This document shows, piece after piece, positions 33,521-45,479 of a DNA stretch of 64,000 bases; position 1 is the first letter of the stretch, and every line of letters begins with the position of its first letter. Source of the stretch: Isochrysis galbana (taxonomy: Eukaryota > Haptophyta > Isochrysidales > Isochrysidaceae); assembly GCA_018136815.1 (NCBI GenBank), contig CM030938.1, positions 2,273,028 to 2,337,027 on the forward strand. Reading direction: 5' to 3'. The translations under genes were made by a program, and so were the position numbers. Below the pieces are notes generated by a model. The model saw only the letters and a list, made by a program, of their open reading frames with translations. It was not told where the DNA came from and did not search any database.

Positions 33521-33726
33521 ATGTCAACTAACTTTATAGTTGGTCGCCATGGAGCGCGCCGCCGCTCCCCACCTCTCCTTCGGGTCCCCCGCCGCGGGCG
33601 CCCCCCCAGCACCCATGGAGCTGTCGCTGGCGAAGCGACCGCGTCCACCCGCAGAGGCCGAGCAGGTGAGTGTGACTCCGGTCGCGCCACACGGCCCGTG
33701 GCCCCGGCCACACCAGCCACAGCGGT
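33521..33726 (+). pseudogene. Exon-like open stretch or decayed retroposon left end
   Basis: ATG at 33549 opens MERAAAPHLSFGSPAAGAPP... ELSLAKRPRPPAEAEQ, ending at a strong donor GAGCAG|GTGAGTGTG (33666). No following exon was found; a LINE begins about 60 bp later. The sequence around the ATG (CAACTAACTTTATAG, GGTCGCCATGGA) also resembles the left end of the retroposon family, so the open frame may be accidental. It could be a first exon cut off by the LINE, or a retroposon fragment. Confidence 0.3.
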
Positions 33727-36032
33727 GACAGTGGGCATCCTTGGGGGACTCCGCTCGCCACGTTGAACGGGAAGCTTCTGCCTCCGTTTGCTTTGATGTA
33801 TCGTATGGGTTTCGCTTCAGCGTTCGTGAGGGCTCTCGCGTATCTACGGAAGTCTTCTCCGAACTTTAGTTTCTCGAGGACAAGGCGGTAGAATTCCCAG
33901 TTCACTCTGTCGAATGCTTTCTCCCAGTCTAGCCCACCCCCCCGTCGTGGTTCATGGAGGCCATCGACTCCGACGTCCAAACCATACTCTGGGATAGGTC
34001 TCCGCGGCTACAAGCGGAGGAGTTAGGCTCCTCGCAAGAAGGTAGAAGATGGATAACTTACCCGGCATACCCGAGGGTGGGAACGAGCGAAGACCAGCCC
34101 CTTCTGGGGATCGGGTTGCTCCCTATGGCCGAGCATACGCGTGCACTGCAAGCGATATGGATAGTTCGCTACTTAAACCCATCCTCGGCGGATTGGAAGA
34201 CCGCCCTGGACCAGTGGTTCAGCCGCACCCCATTGGGGAGAGCTGCCGTATTTTCGAAAGTCGACGCACGAAGCCTCTCGGCTAGCATTCGTGGTAACAA
34301 TACGCTGCCGGCATTTTGGAAGCAAGCGCTAGATAATTTCAGACGGATTAAGTTCCTTAGGGAAACAAACACGAGGGGAGGCGGAGTCAAGGATCCCCGA
34401 TATGGTATAACTATTTCCATAAAGCTCCGGCAATACATCACTCACATAGGGCTAAGTGGGAATCTCTACAGACGGTTGTTGTGCATAATGCGATTAACCC
34501 GGACACGGGAGAGGTTTACACCACGGAGGAATGCGCGGCTTGCCTGCCGGAAGGAGAACGCTGGATACGCCATAGAGGCAACTACATCTCGGTAGGTCCA
34601 TTTCTAAGGTTATGGGAGAAGATAGCCGAATGGACTAGAGCCAGAATGGCGGATGCCACCAAAGACTATATGCACCTTCTTAGGAAGAAAGCGGTGTCTC
34701 CCCCCCTCACTCCGGGAGAACATGAGTTAGCCCCTCAAGAAGACCCAGACGCGCACGACCTAGGAGACATCCTGGTAGATAAAGATCACAAGTATTACTT
34801 GCGCCGGAGTGGCGCCTATCACGTAGTCAAGCTTAACGTTATGGGAGAACCCCATATCCATGAGAGGGCCAACCCGCAGCCATTAACGGACGAACTATAC
34901 ACTCCGCTGAAGTGGGGCCGAGCATACGACGGCCCGGCCGAGACGGCGTACCCGATACCGCAAGAATACACGTTTAAAGGCGCGAATAAAACCCTAGAAG
35001 ATGTTAACGTCAAGGCGCTGACCAAAGTGTTCCTCGCAATGAGGAAAACGAAGAAGCAAAAATCCACATTGAGGTGGGAGAAACGACTGCCGGACCTCTC
35101 CGGGAAATGGAAACAAGTATCTCAGCTATACAAGTACAACTTTTTGACACCGAGAGACTCGTATATGCACTTCAAACACATTCTGCATAGGAGATTAGCC
35201 ACGGCGAACCGGTTCGCCGACGACCCGACGTGCCGCTTTTGCGGTATAACCCCCGAGAGCTCCACCCACATAGCCACGTGCATCGCGATGGAGCCCATCT
35301 TCGAATTCATAGAAGGACTTATGGGAATGAATCTTAGGCCGGGCTCGGAGACTCGGAGATAGCCCAGCGTCTTTTTTGCTATCAGATAGATAGACCGCAT
35401 CCCTCCTCGGGATACTTAGGTATCCTGGCGTGGAGGTACATCCTTACGGACTTTTACAACATTCAATATGGCAACGCGGACGGTAGGTCCGTTAGAACAA
35501 TACTGAGAGCAATCCTTACGAGATACCACTTATTAGTAACGGCGAAGGTCGGTTTCTTTCAAAGGTTGAAAAAACAGCGCGAGAACATGGGGCTACACGC
35601 CCCGAGCAACAAACATATCCGGAAAATGATAAGCCCCCTGTACACTATCGACAAGGATTTCAATCTAGGAGCGACAGAGGACCTCTTGCAGGCGGCAGGC
35701 GGCGAGAGGCCTGGACATAAGAAACATCACCTAGGGTAGCCAAATCTCTTAATAAGAATCGCACCGAGACCCAATAAAGATCTCGCGTTATATCAACGAG
35801 GATAATCCGAGTCGAAACTGGATCAAGAGACGAGTCACAATCTCCCACCCCCTTCTCTCCAACTCCCGGCCGAAGCAGCGTGCGCGGCCCCCCTGGAACC
35901 AGCTTCTCCGCTAAAGAGGGCACTGGGGAAGGGGAAGGGGGTTGCTAGGGGTTAAGGTAGGGTAGTAGGGAGGTACACTAGCAAGCTGCCTCACGCCGCA
36001 TACGTAGCGGGAATTTTTAAGAAGATTTTTTT
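33727..36032 (+). mobile_element. LINE with inverted 5' segment, post-RT region and zinc knuckle
   Basis: 33950-33727 on the minus strand encodes the RT core (GLDWEKAFDRVNWEFYRLV..., ending ASGVPQGCPLSPL). From 33951 on the plus strand the same family continues after the RT: LLGIGLLPMAEHTRALQAIW, then, after a frameshift, 34481-35362 (AINPDTGEVYTTEECAACLP, RRLATANRFADDPTCRFCG... with a C-x2-C-x7-H-x4-C knuckle). After a second frameshift, about 35390-35740 gives LGILAWRYILTDFYNIQYG. The 3' end is TTTTTAAGAAGA plus T8 at 36016-36032. The two parts meet head to head at 33950, as expected from a 5' inversion during insertion (twin priming). At least two frameshifts make it inactive. Confidence 0.8.
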
Positions 36033-36367
36033 TCTTCCCTTCTCATTCTCAATTCTCAATGAAAAAGTTTGAGTTTGAGTTTGTGCAGCGATATCGCTGT
36101 GGGGGAGTGTTTAGTCTGAGTTGTTTTGTAGAGGTAGTTCTACTCCTCCGGAGTACGATGTGGTAACGTGGTATCGTCACCGACTCGTTGCGCTAGCTAG
36201 CCTCCAATGGTTACTCTGATCTACATACACCGTTCTCTCACAGTCATTGGGCCCAATAAGCTGGGCCAAACAGGAATCCCCTCCCGGTATTTCCTCCAGG
36301 CCTCCTCCCTCCCGCTTCCTGTGTGGTGGTCGCGCGCCTCTCTCTGCCTCTTCCTCTTCCCTCTTTT
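36033..36367. other. 5' flank of RPAP1
   Basis: CT-rich from 36280 to the start codon. Nothing else recognised. Confidence 0.4.
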
Positions 36368-39300
36368 ATGGTGACGGCGCGCCGCACCGTCGACGAGCCT
36401 CTGCCTCCCGAGCTCGCGGCCGAGCTGGCGGAGCAGGAGGAGTTCCTGCGCTCGGGCAAGCGACCTGCGGCAGCCGTCCAGCGTGTCTCGCGCCTGCCCT
36501 CCCAAGCAGGCTCTACCGCTGCCCAGAGCAGCAGCAGTGCATCGAGTTCGACCACAAGAAGGGCACCTGATCCCTCAGTGAGCAGGGGCCCGACGGCGGC
36601 GCCACTTCACGGGCCGAAGGATGTGATCGACGGCAACGTGCTCCCAATTCTCAACCCCAACGTGAGGTTCCCTCCACGCGAGCGCCGGCCCACCAGCGCA
36701 GCAGAGCAGGGGCCGCCAGAGGCGCCGCAGGTTGCCATCATGGGTGACATACGCGAGCGCAAACTCAGCGTGGGCGCTCCACGGACGATGATCCACGAAC
36801 GCGGTTTCCCGCGCGCCTTGCACCGCGATCAGCTGGAGGTGGAATTGCGCTCACAGCTCCGCGCAGTTTCCGCGCGGCCCAGCAACACAGGGGTCGTCAA
36901 CAATGCCCCTCCTGTGAAGTGCTCAGCCTTTACGCTGGACGCCGAGATTCGCGCTTCTGGTATCGACGCTGAAAACCGCTCCGCGATCGCGGCGATGAGT
37001 GAGGATGAGATTCGTCGCGCCCAGCAAAAGATGTTTTCAATCTTGGAACCGGGGCTCATCGAGAAGTTGCGTAGGGGCAGGGCAGCTGGTAGCACAGCGG
37101 TCACGACTACTATGCAGACAAGCTTAGGGCGCGTGATAGCACCCTCGGCAGCTCCACCGGCTGGCAACGCCGTCGCCATCGGAGTTTCTACGTACAAGGA
37201 GGCCGTCATTCGGGCAAACTCACGAGCACAGAATGAGCAGCCTATCAAGAACGTTGTGCCAACCCTAGAAGACCTCAAGCTTGAGTGGACGCTTCCTGCT
37301 GATACGCCACCACTGATGAATACGCCGAGCAGAGCTGAGAGTGATGATAGCACGCGTAATCACCCCGGCAGCGGTGATCATCCGGGGCCTCACAGTGTAG
37401 AGAGCGGGTCCGCAGAGGTGGCTTTGGCTGCAGCTCTTCGCGCGGCTGGGATGCATGACGAGAGATTCGATTTTAGCGGCGAATTAGTTGTTGGGGAAAG
37501 AAGCCAAACAGAGGGCTTGCATCATCATGGCGAAAGACCGCTGGAAGCTGGCTATACACTAGCAGAATTGGTGAGCTAAAACTCATAAGCACGATACGCA
37601 CAGTTGCTCCGTCCAGATAGCACACCATCACGCTCACCTGCTCATGCTTTGAGCTCAGTTGCGTCTTATTTGCTTATCTCACCACCGCTCTCGTCGTGCC
37701 CCACATCTTGCAGGTGCACCTGTCTCGATCTACAGTGCCAGCGCAGAGGACCTCTGCATTGCGTACACTAGCACGTTGTTGGCAATGCCAACGGAGCTCC
37801 AAGCTGGGGCAAATGATCAAGAGATGGACCAGAGACGCAGATGTGGCCGTCTTGCTGAGGGTAAGTGTCACCCCCTTCCCTCCTTCCGCGCGGTCCACTT
37901 TCCGGATACTGCCTTCCACATTGCCATGGCACGGGATTCGCACCTTATGGACTGCCCGGATTGAATACCTTGCTAGGTTTCCCTCGACGATTCTCACGCC
38001 TCTGCAGTCCATGCTGCACTTGATGCCGCGGCCGCTTTGAGCGAGCTCTTTGGCGGTCCTTCTGCGGCAGCCATCCTCACTGCCACACACCCTGCCCATT
38101 CACATTGGCGGGGTTACGAGGGTCCGCATGTGCTAGCGCCTCCATCAACCTCATCTACTCAAAGTACCCAACGAGAATCCAAAGATGCGTCCAGGCCAAT
38201 GTCATCGCAAACTACCGACGCGGACGCTTGTCGTGCGGATTTGTTGGCTGGCTGGGTACGCATGGGAATGACTGCAAGGCTACGGTACTTGATCGATGCT
38301 GGAGAGCTCGCCCCCGTGGCCAAGCAAGTAAGAGCCCTCATATTCTCCCCAAATTGCGACACTCTCTGTATCGAGAGCACACTGGCGGGCCATCTCGGTG
38401 TCCGGATGCACTACGATCTCATGCGAATCTTGCTTCCTCGGCTAATGGCTTCAAGCCGCCCGTTCTCCACCCACCTAATGAAGTTCCTGTCTCCATGCCC
38501 GTTCGCGCTCGCCCCCATGCTGCTAACTCCCTATTCGTGCCCATCCGGCCGCCCTTCTTGATCTCCGCCTTCCTCTCAACACCCCTGCCTACTCAGCGTG
38601 TGTTGCTACTATTGTGCATGATCGCCCAACACTCCATATCTCTCGCTTCTTCTGTGGCTCTAACGCCGCACCTTGCCGATTCCCTCTCCGGTATTGTTCG
38701 ATCCGTCGATACTGATGGTGATTCGCTTCGTCTAGCCCTCGCCCTTGTCCAGATTCTCATCGCGTCGGGCAGAACAGTCGCAGAGGCCATGTTGAAAGGT
38801 GGTATCCTACCGGCGCTCCATGCGGTGTACATCCGGTCCTTACCTTCAACTCTGCCTCGACCGGGTGGCAGTAGCGATTGCGCCCGTCGGGCGGAGGTCC
38901 AACTCCATGGAGCCGCAGCCGCGGGTGCTTGGCGGAGTCTCGCCGCCTACGGCCTGACTGCTCCATCGTTGGCGAGCTGGTTTCCAATCTTGTCCCAAGC
39001 AACGCACCCAGGCGTGCTGCCTATGATGTGCACTCCAGCTTGTGAAGTCGGTACGGAGGCGTGCGGAGACGGTCGCACCGAGGCCAGAGTGGCGATGATC
39101 GCAACATCTCTAGCACAGACGCACAAGGATAAGAGTGAGGAACGAGAGAAGAGGGAGGAACGGGGTCTTGCCACGCTTCCCTGTTCAACATATGCCCGCT
39201 GCCAATTGAGTGCCGCCACCTTTTACCTTCTCGAATCCTTCTGTACAATATCGGAAGCCAGTGAGGCTAGGACGGCTGAGACGCCATCGTTGTACGCACT

Positions 39301-41977
39301 AGGAGAGGAACAGGCCAACCAAGAAACTCACTACGGTAACAATGCTACTTCCAGTGCAAATGAGACAACATCTGGCGCTGCAGATCCATGTTCAGGATCG
39401 GACGGCCAACCCATTAGCAAAGCAGAGCAATTGATTGCTCTAGAGGCAGCAGGAGCGTTCGGCGGCGCCTACCGCGTGGGTGAGAAGGGATCACGTGAAG
39501 GTGGCGGTAGGTCTTTGACTGATGCGGAGGCCGCCATATTGTCGCGCGCAGATGCATCTTCGAGTGAGCGATGGCGTCACACCGCTGCATTTGTCCCCGC
39601 CGCCGCACGGCTATTGATCTCGCACAACGACGCGCCAGCATTGTGTGAGATACATGACATCACGTCGGAGGACGCGCCTCGTAGCAAGCTCACCTACACG
39701 CATTATGATGCTCGGTCCGTGCTGTCCGGCTCCTGTCTCCATTTTCTTGCGTCGTTTCTATTAGGTCTTCCCCGAAACGCCTCTGCCCTATCGGCTACCG
39801 GAGGTCCACTTGAGCTCCTGCCATGGTGTGAAACGGTAGTGGCACGAGTCATGCTCCCCGCGGCGTGTCGCACTGCAGACGTCGATAGGCATGCCAACGC
39901 GATGGCGGGGGGAAACGTAACAACACAGGAGGAACGAAGCACATGTGAGAGTGAGAGTCTGGTGCCTGCAACGCGAGGCCCCAGCGGGATGCTGGGCTGG
40001 GCACTCAGCGTTGTTGAAGCAGCAGCGGCTGCCTCCAATGCCTCTTCCTCTGCTTGCGGTCCCCCCTTCATCATTTCTGCCGTGGCACTCACCGCGGCGC
40101 TCGAGAGTCTGCTTGGGTTCGTCCGCTTCTGGTGGCAGCTTACACGTCAACACCGCGGATTGTTGCTTATGCTAGCCAGAGCCGACTCTGTAGTTCACGG
40201 GGGTGCTGCCAATGAATGTCTGGGCACTGCTCGTGATTGTAATGTGAAGGAGGTGCGGCTTGGTGGCGTCGGTGATGAGCACCAAAGAGGTGCCGCAGAG
40301 ACCTGCCAACTGCTTTGGCGGCTTTGTGCCATCCTCCCACATGCAGTCGGACCTCTGGGCAGGGGAGAGCTAGCGGCGCATTCTTCCGCTCATAGTAAAC
40401 CCGAGACTGACAACACTGAGTCGGGCGTCGACGCGCTCGAGCGGAAGGCGCACACTACCAACGTGCTGCAGATCGCAGGCCGCTTGTCATATTTCGTCAC
40501 TCAGATGATCGATGCCATCGACTCTGCGGGAGCGCCGGCCGCCGCGAGCGCCACCAGCGATGCGACATGTTTGCATGTCCGCGCCAGAGACGCGCGCACA
40601 TTCATCCAACTCGTTGCTTGCGGGCTTACCTGGATGCGGCCCGGGGACGAGACCTTCGCCCAGGCGCTGGCGAGTGCGTTGCTCCTGAGCCCCCGGTGGA
40701 TCAATAGTGCGGGGGGCGCATTCTTAGCGGCAGCTGAGGGGGGCAGTCTTGGTGACCGAGATGATAGCGCTCTTCCACGTGCAAAAGAAGATGCAACTGG
40801 TGACGGCGCCGCCGCACTCCGCGCGGCGCTTCTTGCTACCTACATCCAACTTCTCCGCCTTCCTTCCTATGAGGCTCAGCAAGAAGCTCAAGCACGCATA
40901 GAGGGCCGGGGCGAGCGGCTCTCGGCATTACGCCCTGTCTCTGCGCGTTCATGCTTACCGCTACCGCTGGATTGGCTTGCGACACCGGTCTTTGCGTTCG
41001 GCACCGATGCGAATGGCGTGTTGGGAGAGGAGGGTATACTCGGCCAGCTCAAGGCGGCTCTCGGACTACTCAGGGCCTTCAGCAGAGGAGGCACGAGCTT
41101 CCAAAGTGCACCAGAGCATTGGCGCCAGATAGGAGTCCGCAACACACCGGAAATCCTTGCAGGAGCGCTCGCTCCTCTGCGTTGGGTGCCTCGTTCTCGG
41201 CTTTTGTGCCGAGGACTACAAGTCTTTGAGCTGCCACTGGCGCCCTGGCGTGATCCTGCCATCAGCGGCGCCCTCGATGCTCTCCTTGATGCGTGGTGCG
41301 GTGGCGGAGACATCGAGGCCCTGGAGCGCCAAAATCTGCGAGGCGCGGGCGCAAGCGGACGTGACGACGCCCGCGAACACAACGTAGGCAGCGCCCGCTG
41401 GCTCGGATCCGACTTACTTGGATGTGAGGCCGGCACTGATGTGACCTCCCTCCTCCGGCGGGTGCTTGACGTGTACTTGGCGGAGTCGATGGGAGATCCA
41501 ACCTTTACCGCGTGGGTGCTGCTTCCACTACGGTCGGCTGAGCCATTAGCTATGCGCATTGACACATTCACTGCCCTCGATCAACTCGCACACAAGTTGC
41601 TGATCGCACAGCCTCCACCTCATCGCGTTCAAGCCTGGGCTGCTCCCCTCACGGAAATCGACGTGCCAAAGCCAGTTGGCGTCATCGCCAAATACGGTGC
41701 ACGGACCGCGGCGTCCGTCATTGCAAAGGCAGCTAGTGGTTGCGGGGGAACTACGGCAGGTGGTGATGGCGATCGATTGCTCGAACTCATCGAAGAGAGT
41801 TTGACCCGCGGCAACCTTGCCAAGGCAGACATCACCTCATTCTTGTTGCACTGGGCTTTACATCAACTCGCAGCTGCGGCAAGGAGTGGTCGTGCGCCGC
41901 TCCTCGCTGAGAGGGTAGCAGAATGGCCGAGTGAATGGCGTCAGGTCGTTTCCGTGCCTTTGGGCCGCCAGACTTGA
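36368..41977 (+). CDS. RPAP1: RNA polymerase II-associated protein 1 homologue
   Basis: RPAP1 helps assemble and import RNA polymerase II and links it to chaperones and Mediator in known eukaryotes. Four exons sum to 5,082 nt (1,693 residues): 36368-37570, 37714-37860, 37977-38327, 38597-41977. The N-terminus has FLRSGKRPAAAVQRVSR, like other RPAP1 starts. The RPAP1_N block is at about 199-232 (IDAENRSAIAAMSEDEIRRA). The RPAP1_C block starts at about 365 (ERFDFSGELV) and spans the first intron: GLHHHGERPLEAGYTLAEL joined to VHLSRSTVPAQRTSALRTL. After the third intron the protein is a long Ala/Leu-rich helical repeat region (RVLLLLCMIAQHS...), almost all in one 3.4-kb exon. It is longer than the human protein (about 1,390 residues) because of low-complexity inserts. 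The chosen junctions keep frame and restore family order. Confidence 0.85.
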
Positions 41978-42480
41978 ACAGGTTGCGAAAGTAGCTTGTT
42001 GTCGAACATGAGCGTCTTACGGAGCCTCGAGAGCGTGATGAGCTGCGTGTGTCGGATTATCGTTCATATGCAAGTGACGCCCTCAATCATTTGACGCGCA
42101 CGAGACATGTTTGGGACACTAAGCACTTGATTGAAGATGAGAACCTCACGTTTTGACCCCAAATACACATTGTTGTGAGACGAGGGGGCGAGGCCACCTT
42201 GTGACGTAATAGCCTATTGGATAATTAAATGAAGGCGTAACTGAGAGCAGAGCCGACGCTTCAATAGCGTCCCCAAGAGATTTAAGGAAGGCCCATCTCT
42301 AACCCATCTCACACCTTTTCCCAGTCAGCAACACCAAGGACCCAGTGTGGCTCCCGTCTCGTCGAAGATACGCCTTCGTAAGCGGACAAGGATAAAATAT
42401 ATGAGCGTGCCACTTAAAAAATATTCTTGAAGGTGCCCGTTATGCGCTATGCTACTACTGACTCACACCCCTCCGGTATC
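41978..42480. other. Intergenic, nothing recognised
   Basis: 3' flank of RPAP1; no gene or repeat recognised. Confidence 0.5.
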
Positions 42481-42489
42481 ACTCGCGAT

Positions 42490-42620
42490 CGCCTATATGT
42501 CGAGTCGAGCGTGGCCGGAGGGCTCTGAGCCACTCCGTGCCGCAAGCAGTATCGGCGGCTAGCGCGGCGCTTTGGCCCTCCTCCCCGCCGGGAGTCGGGT
42601 GAATGAAATTCTGGACTGGG
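42490..42620 (-). repeat. Right end of the second retroposon subfamily
   Basis: Read on the minus strand it matches 52600-52715: CATTCACCCGACTCCCGG, then CCAAAGCGCCGCGCTAGCCG and GAGTGGCTCAGAGCCCTCCG. This is the right end of the subfamily copy at 52.2-52.7 kb. Confidence 0.8.
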
Positions 42621-42744
42621 TCGGGCAACCCCATTTGGGTGTCTGGACGGGGGGCGAACGGCGAACGAAGGGCTGTGGGGCGGCGAGGCACTCCTAGCGG
42701 CCCTAGAGTGTTGGATTGTAGTAAGAGATTGTTAGACCTACAAA

Positions 42745-44479
42745 GAACTCTTCCCTCAGGAAAAAAAAAAAGATCTGAAGATTCAGGGCTACACACCTAT
42801 CGCTACTCGGTCTCTACCTCCACATAGCGGACATCGCCCTTTTCATCCCCTCCCTCCACTTCCTCTCCTTCCCCCCCTCGTTCCTTTGTCTTCGGTGTCG
42901 GGGGTGCGGCCCTGGTACACTACCATGGGCCTGGTTACGGGCGCGTGTTCAGGGCAGGCCTGTTGTACTTTTCCCATGTGGCACTTTTTCCCGATCGACC
43001 TTATGTTGCTCGTGTGTCTTGGGGTGTGTTCGGGGGCTTGTGCTTAGCTCTGTCTGAGCTAGACTTCTACGTTGTTTGATCAGTTGTTTGCTTGGTTTGG
43101 CGCCGAGCCCGTCCCCGAGGCGTTCTTTACCATATATTCTATCCCTAGCCGTGAGGCTAGCGCCAGCAGTTCCGCGCTGGGAGTGAGGTTGCCTTTGCTA
43201 TCCGCTTCGTACAGAGGTCTCAACGCGCTCATGTCGATTCTCTTTTTGGGTTGACGTCCCAGACCCGCTTGGGCGGTCCTCGATGAATCTGTCGAGTCTG
43301 CGAAGATGAATGCGCAGCTTAGTTTCGTGAATCTTTCTATGATGCGGATTAGCACCGATTCTTCCGAGAAAAAGGCGTTGTCGTAATGTATTCTGTAGAA
43401 GTCTGTGATGATGTATCTCCAAGCCAGCAGGTATAGTATGGGTAGTGCTTTGGGGCACGTGCCGTCGGGGCAGAGGAAGAGTCTTCTGATTGATAGTTCC
43501 TCTCCCGTCGTGTCAGATCGTCGAGGGTGTCTTGCTATCGCATCTAAAGCGTCGAAGATGTTCGATATACGCGAACATTCCCCCAAGTGGGTGGAGGACT
43601 CGTCCGCTTTCTTGCAGAAACGGCATGTGGTTTCTCGGTCCGCGAATCTGTTTGCCGTGGCGATGCGCCTGTGCGTGATGTGCTTGTAGTGGAGGTGTGT
43701 GTCTCTCGCCGTAAGCATGGGCGAGGTGTATATATCGGCGAGGTGCGCCCATACGTTGTCTGGTAGCCGAAGTCTCTTTTCCCAGTTTTCCGGGCCTGTG
43801 AGCCGCCGGCGTTTGTTCTCAGCTTTCTGTAGGGCTTTTGTTAAGTGTTCTACTTCTGTTTTGTCTAGTTCTGTTTTGCCATCGAGTGTGTATTCGTCTG
43901 GGAGTGGGTACTCCGTCCTTTTGTTGGATTTGTAGCCCTCTCCCCACTTTGCCGGCGGGGTCGGGTCCAGGTTCGTCGGTTTGTTCGTCGCGCGGTCTTC
44001 TATAATCGGAGTGCCTAGATACGAAAGTTCTACTTCGTACCACGCGTTGTTTTCGTTGGCGAAGTATTCGCCGTCTTGCGTGATGTGTATTGTCGTCTTG
44101 GACCGGCCGGGACTGCGCCACGTACTTGCGTACGCGGACAGTGCCGCGGCTTTGTAGGGGCCCAGCCCGAAGGCTTTCCCTATGGGAGTTCTGGCTCTGT
44201 GGCCTTGGGTGTGCGTGTGGTTGGCTGTGCTGGCAGGGTTGTGTTGAGGAGTTGTGTGGTGTTGGAGTGTGTTCAGTCCTTGTGGTGTTGTGGGCTCGGA
44301 TCAGGTTGCGGCTCGCGGGTACCTGGGTTGGCGTGGCCCTGGGAGGTGGCTGCTGCGGCTGCGCGGCGTCCAGCATATCCTGGTCGGCCGGCGCGGTGGG
44401 GTGGGAGGAGAGAGGAGAGGGGAGCGTGGCGCGCTCCATGACCCTATCGTTTTAACGATAGTTGAACTCTTCCCTCAGG
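42745..44479 (-). mobile_element. 5'-truncated LINE with 16-bp target-site duplications and oligo(T) 3' tail
   Basis: Perfect direct repeats GAACTCTTCCCTCAGG at 42745-42760 and 44464-44479 flank a 1.7-kb minus-strand insertion. Coding runs from about 44110 to 43080: GPENWEKRLRLPDNVWAHL, RRIATANRFADRETTCRFC... (C-x2-C-x7-H-x4-C knuckle), ILYLLAWRYIITDFYRIHYD, then QAGLGRQPKKRIDM. The 3' end on the coding strand is GAATCTTCAGATC followed by 11 T, directly against the duplication. Endonuclease and RT are lost. The frame around 43719-44110 is open upstream of the first Met. The 5' edge contains the palindrome CTATCGTTTTAACGATAG. Confidence 0.9.
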
Positions 44480-45442
44480 GAGGGAGCCTAGGCTGCTAGA
44501 GTGCAGCGACGCAGCGAACAACGACGGACAACGAACCTGAAAACAACAGGATACACCGACTCACGAACACACCGGAACCATTCACCCAAACCAAGCAAAT
44601 TATCAAGCAACCGCGACCCCAAATCACCGATAACTCAAACACGTCGCGAGAAAGACGGAGAGAGAGAGCGAGAGAGAGAGCTATCACCAATATCAGCACT
44701 AATATCAGCTCTCATGAGAGTTGTCCCAACCAACAACAAAACTCTCCTGTGCGCGCGCACGCGTGTGTTGATTTACGCTCTTCACGAGACACTCCACACA
44801 CAAACTCTCTCTCTCCTCTAGCGTAGATTGGTACTACTAGTTGGATGAACCTATCACATCTTAGAGATTGAGGATAGATAGAGCGTAGCAGCCAAGAAGC
44901 CGACCGACGGAGGCTACTACGTATGTATGTATGAAGTATCGATGTTGATGGAGGATGGAGAGGGGGGGAGGCGACGATTCTAATAGTAAAAGGAGTCACA
45001 GTAGTAGATCAGCACCTTTAAGATTAGTCTAGCAACCGACAACTAATATCAGTGATTTGGCAGTTTGGAGCTATTACTCTTACTGAGAGCTCATAACAGT
45101 ACTCTTACCCCATCTATGAATGAAGGAGTCCCCAGTCCCCGTGTCCCGTGTCCAGTGTTTTTGTTTAGTCGCATTCTTGTCATGGGCTACGGGGTAGTGC
45201 GGGTGTTCTATCCATTTTTTCTGTTTATCACTACATGGGTTCGACCAGAGGACCGTGTCCGCTGCTCGCTGTACGCGGGCGTGAAAAAAAACAACTGAAT
45301 ATTAGTGCCGCTACAGTACACAGTACTGCCGAGTCGTCTCAACAACCCTCTGCCCTCTCTCGTACCTTGCATCGGATACCGGCAGGGGTCACACAGCTTT
45401 CGTCGACAAGTAAAAAAGAGCGCAGCGCGCCCCCCTCCCCTG
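44480..45442. other. Intergenic with dispersed repeats
   Basis: 44570-44632 recurs at 47147-47210 (CACACCGGAACCATTCACCC and following). 45038-45107 recurs at 17588-17658. 45290-45320 has the TTAGTGCCGCTAC motif of the 9.5-kb repeat. A short GA repeat lies at 44660-44680. No gene recognised. Confidence 0.5.
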
Positions 45443-45461
45443 CCCCCCCCCCCCCCCCCCC
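45443..45461 (+). promoter_or_regulatory. C19 homopolymer before the NDUFB8-like gene
   Basis: Nineteen C residues ending 18 nt before the start codon at 45480, the closest spacing of the five examples in the window. Confidence 0.5.
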
Positions 45462-45479
45462 TTCGCAGTGAGCGCGCCC

